DNA of 64,000 bases from positions 372,001-436,000 of the forward strand of contig CAWCXA010000017.1 in NCBI GenBank assembly GCA_963799425.1, written 5' to 3'. The notes beneath the pieces were generated by a model that worked only from the letters and a program-made list of their open reading frames with translations, searched no databases and was not told the DNA's origin. This document shows positions 54,092-63,372 of this stretch, in pieces. A program made the position numbers and the translations under genes. This DNA comes from CAVWSM01 sp963799425. GTDB taxonomy: Bacteria > Actinomycetota > Actinomycetes > Jiangellales > Jiangellaceae. Within the stretch, counting starts at the first letter, position 1; every line of letters starts with the position of its first letter.

Positions 54092-55053
54092 GTGGCCCCC
54101 ATGTCGTCGCTCTCGGGGGTGGGCACGGTCTTGCCGTGACGCTGCAGGCACTCCGACGGGTGACCGACGAGCTCACGGCCGTCGTCACCGTGGCCGACGA
54201 TGGCGGGTCGAGTGGGCGGCTGCGCCGCGAGTTCGGCGTGCTGCCGCCGGGTGATCTGCGCATGGCACTGGCGTCGCTGTGCGGCGACGACGACTGGGGA
54301 CGCACGTGGGCGCGCGTGCTGCAGCACCGCTTCAGCGGCGGCGGCGACCTCGACGGGCATGCCGTCGGCAACCTGCTGATCGTCGCCCTCTGGGAGCTGC
54401 TCGACGGCGACCACGTCCAAGGCCTCGAGTGGGTCAGCCGCCTGCTTGGCGCCAAGGGCCGGGTGCTGCCCATGGCGGCCGTACCTCTTGACATCGAGGC
54501 GTGGGTCGCGGGGCTCGACCCGACCGATCGGCACACGGTGCGCACGGTGCGCGGGCAGGCGAGCGTCGCGACCACGCCAGGGCAAGTCGTGGCCGTACGG
54601 CTGCTGCCGGAGGCGCCGCCGGCTCATCCCGAGGTGCTCGCGGCGATAGACGCGGCCGACTGGGTCGTCCTCGGCCCGGGATCGTGGTTCACGAGCGTGA
54701 TACCGCACCTACTCGTCCCTGACCTGGCGCAGGCCTTGATCGACACCAAGGCGCGCCGCCTTGTCACGCTCAACCTCAGCCCACAGTTAGGCGAGACGGC
54801 CGGATTCCTGCCGGAGAACCTGCTTGAGGTGCTCGCGCTGCACGCGCCCGACCTCGATCTCGACGTCGTCATCGCCGATCCGTCGAGCATCGGCGACGAG
54901 ACAGTCCTGCGGCGGGTGGCCGCCGACCTGGGTGCAACGGTCCAGGTCGCGGACGTATCCACAGGCGACGGGAGCGCGCGGCACGACCCGCAGCGACTCG
55001 CAAGGGTCCTCGCCGACGTCTTCGGCGTGGCAGGATCGATGCCATGGCGATGA
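54088..55053 (+). CDS. yvcK: YvcK/CofD-like gluconeogenesis factor
   Basis: A 321-residue UDP-sugar-binding protein of the YvcK family. The N-terminus is HVVALGGGHGLAVTLQALRRV, and VTVADDGGSSGRLRREFGVLPPGDLR carries the conserved DDGGSSGR. GHAVGNLLIVAL and GPGSWFTSVIPHLLVPDLAQAL are also typical. In Bacillus and Mycobacterium it supports peptidoglycan synthesis and growth on gluconeogenic carbon. Its position between rapZ and whiA separates it from true CofD (F420) enzymes. The GTG start overlaps rapZ by 4 bases and its end overlaps whiA by 10. Confidence 0.95.
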   Translation: MSGPHVVALGGGHGLAVTLQALRRVTDELTAVVTVADDGGSSGRLRREFGVLPPGDLRMALASLCGDDDWGRTWARVLQHRFSGGGDLDGHAVGNLLIVALWELLDGDHVQGLEWVSRLLGAKGRVLPMAAVPLDIEAWVAGLDPTDRHTVRTVRGQASVATTPGQVVAVRLLPEAPPAHPEVLAAIDAADWVVLGPGSWFTSVIPHLLVPDLAQALIDTKARRLVTLNLSPQLGETAGFLPENLLEVLALHAPDLDLDVVIADPSSIGDETVLRRVAADLGATVQVADVSTGDGSARHDPQRLARVLADVFGVAGSMPWR

Positions 55054-56024
55054 CGGGGTCGGTCAAGGCGGAGCTCGCTCGCCTGCCGGTGACGAAGTCC
55101 TGCTGCCGCAAAGCCGAGGTTTCCTCGACGCTTCGTTTCGGCGGTGGGCTGCACATTGTCAACGGACGGATCTCGGTGGAGGCCGAGCTCGACACCGGCG
55201 CCGCTGCGCGGCGATTACGCAAAGACATTGCCGAGGTCTACGGGCACTCGAGCGAGCTGGTCGTCTATGCCCCGTCAGGTCTGCGGCGGAGCAGTCGCTA
55301 TGTGGTCAGGGTGACCGACGACGGCGAGGCGCTCGCGCGGCAGACAGGGTTGCTCGACGGCCGCGGCCGCCCCGTCCGCGGGCTACCGCCCCAGGTCGTG
55401 TCGGGCGGCATGTGTGACGCCGAGGCGGCGTGGCGTGGCGCTTTCCTCGCCCATGGGTCACTCACGGAGCCAGGCCGCTCGTCGGCGCTGGAGGTGACGT
55501 GTCCCGGACCGGAGGCCGCACTGGCGCTGGTTGGTGCCGCGCGGCGGCTCGGCGTGAGTGCCAAGGCCCGCGAGGTGCGCGGCGTTGACCGCGTAGTCGT
55601 CCGTGACGGTGACGCGATCGGCGCTTTGCTGATCCGGCTCGGCGCGCACGACAGCGTGCTCGCCTGGGAGGAGCGCCGGCTGCGCCGTGAGGTGCGCGCG
55701 ACCGCCAACCGGCTGGCCAACTTCGACGACGCCAACCTTCGGCGGTCGGCGCGAGCCGCGGTTGCTGCCGGAGCGCGGGTCGAGCGGGCGCTCGAGATCC
55801 TCGGTGACGACGTGCCCGAGCACTTGCAGCAAGCGGGGCGGCTGCGCCTGGAGCACAAGCAGGCAAGCCTCGAGGAGCTTGGCCAGCTGTCCGACCCGCC
55901 GCTCACCAAGGACGCGATCGCGGGGCGCATCCGTCGGCTGCTCGCGATGGCCGACAAGAAGGCTCAGGACCTCGGGCTGCCCAGCACCGAGGCCAGCCTC
56001 ACACCCGACATGCTCGTCCCCTGA
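55044..56024 (+). CDS. whiA: DNA-binding protein WhiA (sporulation/cell-division regulator)
   Basis: A 326-residue transcription regulator. The N-terminal part is a degenerate LAGLIDADG homing-endonuclease fold (KSCCRKAEVSSTLRFGGGLH, AWRGAFLAHGSLTEP). The C-terminal HTH includes LGQLSDPPLTKDAIAGRIRRLLAMADKKAQDLG. In Streptomyces WhiA acts with WhiB to start sporulation septation, and in non-sporulating actinobacteria it is also conserved, linked to division. The ATG at 55044 gives MAMTGSVKAELARLP, the normal start. No frame damage. Confidence 0.97.
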   Translation: MAMTGSVKAELARLPVTKSCCRKAEVSSTLRFGGGLHIVNGRISVEAELDTGAAARRLRKDIAEVYGHSSELVVYAPSGLRRSSRYVVRVTDDGEALARQTGLLDGRGRPVRGLPPQVVSGGMCDAEAAWRGAFLAHGSLTEPGRSSALEVTCPGPEAALALVGAARRLGVSAKAREVRGVDRVVVRDGDAIGALLIRLGAHDSVLAWEERRLRREVRATANRLANFDDANLRRSARAAVAAGARVERALEILGDDVPEHLQQAGRLRLEHKQASLEELGQLSDPPLTKDAIAGRIRRLLAMADKKAQDLGLPSTEASLTPDMLVP

Positions 56025-56042
56025 TCCGCTCTGTGACCTGCG

Positions 56043-56072
56043 TTACCTGCCCGAAACAGAGGGCGATAGGGT
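56043..56072 (+). promoter_or_regulatory. Candidate promoter of the gap gene
   Basis: TTACCT (56043-56048), 18 bases, then TAGGGT (56067-56072), a good actinobacterial -10 (TANNNT). It lies 80 bases before the gap GTG, leaving room for a leader with AGGAGAT as ribosome site. Confidence 0.45.
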
Positions 56073-56151
56073 CGCCGACAGAACACCGTGGCACCTCATC
56101 GTCGTGCTGCCACCGGCCTCCACATCGCGCGATCCAGCGAGGAGATCAACC

Positions 56152-57159
<1,008 letters not shown>

Positions 57160-57171
57160 CCGTCGGCAGGC

Positions 57172-57260
57172 AAACGATCACGCTGAACGGCCAGGTTGTT
57201 GCTGGGACAGGCTCATTAGCCTGTGCCAACAGACCAGGTCGCCGCTCAGCGTGATCGTTT
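57172..57260. repeat. Long near-perfect inverted repeat between gap and pgk
   Basis: AAACGATCACGCTGA (57172-57186) is the exact reverse complement of 57246-57260, and after one mismatch four more bases pair (57188-57191 with 57241-57244). Inside, ACAGGCT (57207-57213) pairs with AGCCTGT (57218-57224), with a few more matches beyond. The 89-base element would fold as one long hairpin in DNA or RNA. It sits between the gap stop and the pgk ATG, so it could end, pause or protect the gap transcript. Confidence 0.85.
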
Positions 57261-57293
57261 CGGCTAGCCAGGACCAACGGAGACCTGAGGGCC

Positions 57294-58499
57294 ATGAAGA
57301 CCATCGATGAGCTGGGCGACCTGCGGGGTAAGCGTGTCCTCGTACGGTCGGACCTCAACGTGCCTCTTGACGGAGCCGCGATCACCGACGACACGCGGGT
57401 ACGGGCCTCCGCGCCGACGATCAATAAGCTCACGGACGCGGGCGCCCGCGTGATCGTCGTCGCCCACCTTGGTCGGCCCAATGGGACCCCCGACCCCAAG
57501 TACAGCCTGGCTCCAGTCGCCCATCGACTAACCGAGCTGCTCGGGCACTACGTCGCGTTCGCCAGTGACACCGTCGGCGAGAGCGCCAAGACGATCGCCG
57601 CCGAGCTCGGCGACGGTCAGGTGGCGCTGCTCGAGAACCTTCGGTTCAACCCCGGCGAGACGAGCAAGGACGACGCGGAGCGCGGCGCCTTCGCCGACCA
57701 GCTTGCGGCCCTTGCCGACGTGTTCGTGTCGGACGGCTTCGGCGTCGTACATCGCAAGCAGGCGAGCGTCTATGACGTCGCACAGCGGCTGCCGCATGCC
57801 GCGGGTCTGCTGATCGAGGCCGAGGTCGCGGTCCTGCGGCGGTTGACCGAGGACGTTGCCCGGCCCTACGTCGTCGTCCTCGGCGGCTCGAAGGTTTCCG
57901 ACAAGCTCGGCGTGATCGACAACCTGCTCGGCAAGGCAGATCGGCTCCTCATCGGCGGAGGCATGGCGTACACGTTCCTCGCCGCGCAGGGCCACGAGGT
58001 GGGTAAAAGCCTGCTCGAGCAGGACCAGCTCGACACGGTCCGCAGCTACCTGGCTCGCGCCGGGGAGTCCGGCGTCGAGCTGGTGCTGCCGATCGACGTG
58101 GTGACGGCCGCCGAGTTCCCCGACCTGTCGGCGAAGCAGCCCGTGGAGTCGTCCGTGGTGGCGGCCGACGCCATCCCGGCCGACCGCATGGGCCTCGACA
58201 TCGGCCCGGACTCGCGAGAGCTCTTCGCGGCCAAGGTTTCCGACGCAGAGACCGTGTTCTGGAATGGCCCGATGGGGGTGTTCGAGCACCCAGCCTTCGC
58301 GGAGGGCACGCGGGCGCTCGCCCAGGCGCTGATCGACTCCGACGCGTTCACCGTGGTGGGCGGCGGCGACTCGGCGGCCGCCGTCAACATCCTGGGGTTT
58401 GACGAGGCCGCGTTTGGGCACATCTCGACCGGAGGTGGCGCCAGCCTCGAGTACCTCGAGGGCAAGACTCTCCCCGGCCTGACAGTTCTGGAGCAGTGA
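57294..58499 (+). CDS. pgk: Phosphoglycerate kinase
   Basis: Glycolytic kinase, 401 residues, reversibly making ATP from 1,3-bisphosphoglycerate. The substrate basic patch starts VLVRSDLNVPLDG, with HLGRPNGTPDPKYSL next. The nucleotide domain has VVLGGSKVSDKLGVIDNLL and the Gly-rich VVGGGDSAAAV, and FGHISTGGGASLEYLEGKTLPGL closes the enzyme. The ATG at 57294 follows GGAGACC. Downstream tpiA begins 5 bases after its stop. Confidence 0.98.
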   Translation: MKTIDELGDLRGKRVLVRSDLNVPLDGAAITDDTRVRASAPTINKLTDAGARVIVVAHLGRPNGTPDPKYSLAPVAHRLTELLGHYVAFASDTVGESAKTIAAELGDGQVALLENLRFNPGETSKDDAERGAFADQLAALADVFVSDGFGVVHRKQASVYDVAQRLPHAAGLLIEAEVAVLRRLTEDVARPYVVVLGGSKVSDKLGVIDNLLGKADRLLIGGGMAYTFLAAQGHEVGKSLLEQDQLDTVRSYLARAGESGVELVLPIDVVTAAEFPDLSAKQPVESSVVAADAIPADRMGLDIGPDSRELFAAKVSDAETVFWNGPMGVFEHPAFAEGTRALAQALIDSDAFTVVGGGDSAAAVNILGFDEAAFGHISTGGGASLEYLEGKTLPGLTVLEQ

Positions 58500-58504
58500 C
58501 ACCT

Positions 58505-59293
58505 ATGGCCAAGCCCGTCCGGACGCCGCTCATGGCCGGCAACTGGAAGTGCAACCTCAACCACCTCGAAGCCATCCAGCTCGTGCAGAAGCTCGCCTTC
58601 TCGCTGACCGCGTCGGACCTCGATGCTGTCGAGGTGGCGGTGCTCCCGCCGTTCACCGACATCCGCTCGGTGCAGACGCTGATCGACGGCGACAAGCTCG
58701 AGCTGCGCTACGGCTCGCAGGACATCTCGGAGCACGACGGAGGGGCCTACACAGGCGAGATCTCCGGCGTGATGCTGGCCAAGCTCGGATGCACGTACGC
58801 GACCGTCGGACACTCCGAACGGCGGCAGTACCACCAAGAGGACGACGCGCTCGTCAACCGCAAGGTGCAGGCCGCGTTACGGCATGGCCTCGTACCCATC
58901 ATGTGCATCGGCGAGGACCTGCCGATCCGGCAGGAGGGCCGGCACGTCGAGCACACGCTGAGCCAGCTCGACGGGGGGCTCGCCGGACTGTCTGAGGAGC
59001 AGGTGCGGCGTGTCGTCATCGCGTACGAGCCGGTGTGGGCGATCGGCACCGGCGAGGTGGCCACGCCGGAGGATGCGCAGGAGATGGCGGCGGCGATCCG
59101 CGCCCGACTCGAAGAACGGTACGGCGCGTCGCTGGCCCAGGCCGTACGCATCCTCTACGGAGGATCGGTCAAGGCCGCCAATGCCGCGGGGATCATGAGC
59201 CAGCGCGACGTCGACGGCGGGCTGGTCGGTGGCGCGAGCCTCGACGCCGAGGAATTCGTGGGAATCTGTCGGTCCAGCAAGGTCAGCACGTAG
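58505..59293 (+). CDS. tpiA: Triosephosphate isomerase
   Basis: Interconverts dihydroxyacetone phosphate and glyceraldehyde-3-phosphate, 262 residues. Catalytic residues are N13 and K15 (AGNWKCN), H103 (TVGHSERRQ) and E175 (AYEPVWAIGTGE). YGGSVKAAN binds phosphate. The ATG at 58505 gives the usual MAKP start. A GTG at 58496, overlapping the pgk stop, would add three residues only. Confidence 0.98.
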   Translation: MAKPVRTPLMAGNWKCNLNHLEAIQLVQKLAFSLTASDLDAVEVAVLPPFTDIRSVQTLIDGDKLELRYGSQDISEHDGGAYTGEISGVMLAKLGCTYATVGHSERRQYHQEDDALVNRKVQAALRHGLVPIMCIGEDLPIRQEGRHVEHTLSQLDGGLAGLSEEQVRRVVIAYEPVWAIGTGEVATPEDAQEMAAAIRARLEERYGASLAQAVRILYGGSVKAANAAGIMSQRDVDGGLVGGASLDAEEFVGICRSSKVST

Positions 59294-59378
59294 GGTCGTT
59301 TCAGTCCGGCGACCGGAGCACGTACCCTTGTGGAGTTCGTGCGCCGGGCCCCCTCCGGCGTGACCTAGAAGGAGCATC

Positions 59379-59612
59379 GTGGAACTCGCCCTGCAGATCG
59401 TGCTTGCGCTGACCAGCGTGCTCCTGATCGTCCTGGTGCTGCTGCACAAGGGCAAGGGCGGCGGCCTGTCCGACATGTTCGGCGGCGGCCTTACATCGTC
59501 TGTCGGTGGCTCCTCGGTCGCCGAGCGCAACCTCGACCGGATCACCATCGGCATCATCCTCGTGTGGTCGGCGTGCATCGTCGCCCTCGGGTTGCTCACC
59601 AAGGTCAGCTGA
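59379..59612 (+). CDS. secG: Preprotein translocase subunit SecG
   Basis: Small 77-residue Sec channel subunit with two transmembrane helices (about residues 5-23 and 55-73). The connecting loop KGKGGGLSDMFGGG is the SecG signature. The GTG at 59379 has AAGGAG just before it. The position after tpiA is standard in actinobacteria. Confidence 0.95.
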   Translation: MELALQIVLALTSVLLIVLVLLHKGKGGGLSDMFGGGLTSSVGGSSVAERNLDRITIGIILVWSACIVALGLLTKVS

Positions 59613-59627
59613 ACGGATCGTTACGGT

Positions 59628-59646
59628 GGGCCGGGACGACCGGCCC
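59628..59646 (+). terminator. GC-rich hairpin between secG and rbpA
   Basis: GGGCCGG (59628-59634), the loop GACGA, then CCGGCCC (59640-59646): a perfect 7-bp GC stem. It is a likely terminator or attenuator after secG. The rbpA GTG follows 28 bases later. Confidence 0.5.
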
Positions 59647-59674
59647 GCTCGACTTCCGAGAAGGAGTTGCGTAG

Positions 59675-60019
59675 GTGGCTAGTGGCAACGCGATCCGTGG
59701 CAGCCGGGTGGGCGCCGGACCGATGGGGGAGTCTGAGAGGGGCGAAGCCGCACCGCGCATCACCGTCCGGTTCTACTGTGCCCGCGGGCACGTGACTGAG
59801 CCGAGTTTTGCGCACGATGCACCGATCCCCGACGAGTGGGACTGTCCGCGCTGCGGGCTGCCGGCCAGCCAGGACTCGGACAACCCGCCGCCTGCGCCGC
59901 GCAACGAGCCCTACAAGACGCACCTTGCGTACGTGAAGGAGCGGCGCAGCGACGCCGACGGCGCAGCGATCCTCGACGAGGCCCTCGAGAGCCTGCGCAA
60001 GTTCCGCGGCGAGGGCTGA
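59675..60019 (+). CDS. rbpA: RNA polymerase-binding protein RbpA
   Basis: Actinobacterial transcription factor of 114 residues that binds RNA polymerase and sigma-A and helps open promoters. MASGNAIRGSRVGAGPMGE is the conserved N-terminus. The core has FYCARGHVTEPSFA and WDCPRCGLPASQD (zinc-type CxxC and Cys-His). The C-terminal KTHLAYVKERRSDADG is the sigma-interacting region. The GTG at 59675 is fixed by this N-terminus. It faces pgl with only 13 bases between stop codons. Confidence 0.97.
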   Translation: MASGNAIRGSRVGAGPMGESERGEAAPRITVRFYCARGHVTEPSFAHDAPIPDEWDCPRCGLPASQDSDNPPPAPRNEPYKTHLAYVKERRSDADGAAILDEALESLRKFRGEG

Positions 60020-60032
60020 CCGCCGCAGCCCG

Positions 60033-60815
60033 TCAGGGGGACGCGACCCGCTCCAGGCCGCGCGGCAGCTGGCTGGCCGCAGCGCGGTCGAGCAGCCAGA
60101 GAGTGCGCTGCCGCCCGTACGCCCCGGCCGCGGGCATCTGACGCTCGCCGGCTCCGCCCAACGCCATGCGTACGGCTGCGGCCTTGTCGCCGCCCGCCAC
60201 CACGAGCCAGACCTCGCTGGCGGCCCGGATCGACGGAAACGTGAGCGACAGCCGAGTCGGAGGCGGCTTCGGCGCGCCGTGCACGGCAATGACAGGCCGC
60301 TCGTCAAAGAGACCCGGGTGCTCCGGAAACAGCGAAGCCACGTGGCCATCCGGGCCTACGCCGAGCATGAGCACGTCGAACCGGGGGACCGGTCCATGGT
60401 CCTCGGGGCGCGCAGCCGCGGCCAGCGCCGCCGCGCAGCGGTCGGCGGCGGCCTCGGGATCGTCACCGTCCGGGCCGTCGGAGGGTGGCATCGGGTGCAC
60501 CCGAGCAGGATCGAGCGGCACGCTGTCGAGCAGCGCTGCCCGCGCCTGGGTCTCATTGCGCTCCGGGTCTCCGGCCGGCAGGAAGCGTTCGTCACCCCAC
60601 CACACGTCGAGCTGGTCCCAGTCGACGGCATCGCGGGCGGGTGAGCTTGCCACCGCCCGCTGCACGGCACCACCCATGCCACCCCCGGTGAGGACGACGG
60701 ATGCGCTGCCCCGCGCCGCCTGGGCGTCAACGATGCGGGTGATCAGTCGGGCGGCAACGGCTTCGGCGAGGAGGTCCGGGGTGGCATGGATGACGACCTC
60801 GGCAGTCACTGTCAC
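60033..60815 (-). CDS. pgl: 6-phosphogluconolactonase
   Basis: Hydrolyses 6-phosphogluconolactone in the oxidative pentose phosphate pathway, 260 residues (DevB type). ASVVLTGGGMGGAVQRA binds the phosphate, and VWWGDERFLPAGDPERN is the family signature. LMLGVGPDGHVASLFPEHP carries the active His region. The GTG at 60815 overlaps the opcA stop as GTGA, which fixes the start. Last gene of the pgi-zwf-opcA-pgl run. Confidence 0.95.
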   Translation of the reverse strand: MTVTAEVVIHATPDLLAEAVAARLITRIVDAQAARGSASVVLTGGGMGGAVQRAVASSPARDAVDWDQLDVWWGDERFLPAGDPERNETQARAALLDSVPLDPARVHPMPPSDGPDGDDPEAAADRCAAALAAAARPEDHGPVPRFDVLMLGVGPDGHVASLFPEHPGLFDERPVIAVHGAPKPPPTRLSLTFPSIRAASEVWLVVAGGDKAAAVRMALGGAGERQMPAAGAYGRQRTLWLLDRAAASQLPRGLERVASP

Positions 60816-61855
60816 GTGGCCTTCGCGGCCTGGCGCTGGCGCGACTTGGCTGTGGTGCGAGAGGTCGGGCCAACCGCGCGGTCGCTGCCCGCTTTGCCGG
60901 CCTTGATCTTCTTCTTGGCCTTCTTGATTTTCTCGGCCTGCAGCTCCAGCCGGACTATCCCCTTGGTGAGCACCTCGCCGTAGACGTCGTCGGGGTCGAG
61001 CCGGCGCAGCTCCTCGGCGAGGCATTCGCGATCGAGGCGGCGGGGGAGCGCCACGATGCGCTCGGGTCGCCCCGGGGTGCTGAGCATTGCGATCTCATCG
61101 TCGGGCGCCCGATCGAGAACGATCGTGCCCTGTCGCAGGTCGAGCTGGGCCGAAACGAGCCCTTCGACGTCGCGGTGCAGCCGCTCCACCGGGCAGCGCA
61201 GCATCTGGGCGAGCCAGGCCGCCAGCAGGTCGGCGCTGGGGCTCTCCGGGTTGCCCAGCACGCTCGCCGAGAGCACCCGCTGGTCGCGCTCCTGGTCGAG
61301 CGCCGAGGCGAGGATGGCCCGCCACAGGGTGATGCGCGACCATGCCAGGTCGGTGTCACCCGGGCGATAGCTCAGCCGGCACGCATCGAGTGCCGCAACG
61401 GGTTGTTGCATGGCGGCTGAGTCAGTGATGCGGCGCTGCGACAACCGGCCGACTGGGTCGTCGGCGGGCACCGGTGGTGCGTTCTTCGGCCACCACGTGA
61501 CCACCGGCGCATCGGGGAGCAGTAGTGGCATGACGACCGATGCGGGGTGGTTGACCAGCTCGCCCTGCGTTCGCAGAACCACGACGTCGCTTGCCCCCGC
61601 GTCTCCGCCGACGCGGATCTCCGCGTCCAGCCTTGAGGGCGCGCGTTTGTCATGGGCTACGACGGCGATCACCCGGCAGGGGTGCTCGTGACTGGCGAAG
61701 TTGGCGTCGTCGATGGCGGCTTCCGCAAACTCGTCGTCGACCACAACGATCAGGGTGAGCACTCGGCCGAGGGCAATCGCGCCCTGCTTCTCGCGCAGGT
61801 CGACGAGAGCCTTGCCCACCGCGTTGCTGTTGGTGTCGGGCAGGTTGATGATCAC
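60812..61855 (-). CDS. opcA: Glucose-6-phosphate dehydrogenase assembly protein OpcA
   Basis: A 347-residue actinobacterial and cyanobacterial protein needed for assembly and redox control of G6PDH. LTLIVVVDDEF, then RVIAVVAHDKRAPSRLDAEIRVG and VVTWWPKNAPP are family hallmarks. The last 40 residues are rich in Lys, unlike the rest, and could be a regulatory or binding tail. The GTG at 61855 overlaps the zwf stop as GTGA. An upstream frame to 61957 is inside zwf and unsupported. Confidence 0.95.
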   Translation of the reverse strand: MIINLPDTNSNAVGKALVDLREKQGAIALGRVLTLIVVVDDEFAEAAIDDANFASHEHPCRVIAVVAHDKRAPSRLDAEIRVGGDAGASDVVVLRTQGELVNHPASVVMPLLLPDAPVVTWWPKNAPPVPADDPVGRLSQRRITDSAAMQQPVAALDACRLSYRPGDTDLAWSRITLWRAILASALDQERDQRVLSASVLGNPESPSADLLAAWLAQMLRCPVERLHRDVEGLVSAQLDLRQGTIVLDRAPDDEIAMLSTPGRPERIVALPRRLDRECLAEELRRLDPDDVYGEVLTKGIVRLELQAEKIKKAKKKIKAGKAGSDRAVGPTSRTTAKSRQRQAAKAT

Positions 61856-63372
61856 GGTCGCCTCCAGGTCCGCCCGTCGCGGGCCAGCATCGCGTCGGCC
61901 GACGGCGGTCCCCATGTGCCGGCGACGTAGGGCTCTGGGCGGCCGTGCGTCGCCCAATAGTTCTCGATGGGGTCGAGGATGCGCCAGGACAGCTCAACCT
62001 CTGTGTGCCGCGGAAACAATGGCGGCTCTCCGAGCAGCACGTCGAGGATCAACCGCTCATAGGCCTCCGGCGACGCCTCGGTGAACGCGGTGCCGTAGCC
62101 GAAGTCCATGGTCACGTCGCGGACCTCCATCTGCGTGCCCGGCACCTTGGACCCGAACCGGATGGTGACGCCCTCGTCGGGCTGCACGCGGATGACGAGC
62201 GCGTTCTGGCCGAGCTCCTCGGTGGCGGTGCTCTCGAACGGCAGGTGTGGCGCCCGCTTGAACACGACCGCCACCTCAGTGACCTTTCGCCCCAGCCGTT
62301 TGCCGGTGCGTAGGTAGAACGGCACGCCCGCCCAGCGACGAGTGTCGATGTCGAGGCAAACTGCCGCGAACGTCTCGGTGATCGAGGACGACGGGATGCC
62401 TTCCTCCTCGAGGTAGCCGGTGACGGGCTCGCCGCCCTGCCACCCCGCGGCGTACTGACCGCGCGCCGTGTGCCGGCCGAGGTCGCGCGGCAGCCGCACC
62501 GCGGACAGCACCTTCTCCTTCTCGGTGCGCAGCGCGTCGGCCTCGAAGGAGACCGGCTCCTCCATGCCGACGAGCGCGAGCAGCTGAAGCAGGTGGTTCT
62601 GGATGACGTCGCGCGCGGCGCCGATGCCGTCGTAGTAGCCGGCTCGACCGCCGATGCCGATGTCCTCGGCCATGGTGATCTGCACGTGGTCGACGTAGTT
62701 GCCGTTCCATACCGGCTCGTACAGCTGGTTGGAGAAGCGCAAGGCCAGGATGTTCTGCACCGTCTCCTTACCGAGGTAGTGGTCGATCCGGAAGATCGCA
62801 TCCTGCGGGAAGATCTCCTCGACCACGTTGTTGAGCTCGCGGGCGCTCTTGAGGTCGTGTCCGAACGGCTTCTCGATGACAACGCGCCGCCAGCCGCCTT
62901 CCGGTGGCTCGGCCAGACCGGCGCGGGCGAGCTGTTTGCACACCACCGGGAAGATCTTGGGCGGGATCGACAGGTAGAACGCGAGGTTGCCGAGCGTGCC
63001 CCGATCCCGTTCGAGCTCATCGGTGACCTCAACCATGTGGTCGAACGCATTGTCGTCGTCGACGTCGCCCTGTACGAACCGGAAACCGCCAGATATCTGG
63101 CGCCACGTGGACTCGCGAAACGGAGTGCGCGCGTACTGCTTCACCGAGTCGTGGACGATCTGCATGAAGTCCTGGTCGGCCCAGTCACGCCGGGCGAACC
63201 CGACGAGCGAGAACCCGGGCGGTAGCAGCCCGCGGTTGGACAGGTCATAGACCGCCGGCATCAGTTTTTTGCGTGCCAGGTCGCCGGTGACTCCGAAGAT
63301 CACGAGCGCGCAAGGGCCGGCGATCCGCGGCATCCGCTTGTCGCGCGGATCACGCAGCGGGTTGCGGCTCAT
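61852..63372 (-). CDS. zwf: Glucose-6-phosphate 1-dehydrogenase
   Basis: Oxidises glucose-6-phosphate to 6-phosphogluconolactone with NADP+, 506 residues. The cofactor loop is VIFGVTGDLARKK (about residues 24-36), and the catalytic region is FRIDHYLGKETVQN with the active His. EKPFGHDL and GRAGYYDGIGAARDVIQNH also fit. The ATG at 63372 overlaps the pgi stop by 4 bases. The run pgi-zwf-opcA-pgl is one operon. Confidence 0.98.
   Translation of the reverse strand: MSRNPLRDPRDKRMPRIAGPCALVIFGVTGDLARKKLMPAVYDLSNRGLLPPGFSLVGFARRDWADQDFMQIVHDSVKQYARTPFRESTWRQISGGFRFVQGDVDDDNAFDHMVEVTDELERDRGTLGNLAFYLSIPPKIFPVVCKQLARAGLAEPPEGGWRRVVIEKPFGHDLKSARELNNVVEEIFPQDAIFRIDHYLGKETVQNILALRFSNQLYEPVWNGNYVDHVQITMAEDIGIGGRAGYYDGIGAARDVIQNHLLQLLALVGMEEPVSFEADALRTEKEKVLSAVRLPRDLGRHTARGQYAAGWQGGEPVTGYLEEEGIPSSSITETFAAVCLDIDTRRWAGVPFYLRTGKRLGRKVTEVAVVFKRAPHLPFESTATEELGQNALVIRVQPDEGVTIRFGSKVPGTQMEVRDVTMDFGYGTAFTEASPEAYERLILDVLLGEPPLFPRHTEVELSWRILDPIENYWATHGRPEPYVAGTWGPPSADAMLARDGRTWRRP

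Noticed and set aside
54088..55053. CofD (F420 biosynthesis) for the YvcK gene
   Set aside because: The fold is shared, but the order rapZ-yvcK-whiA and the DDGGSSGR motif identify the YvcK branch.
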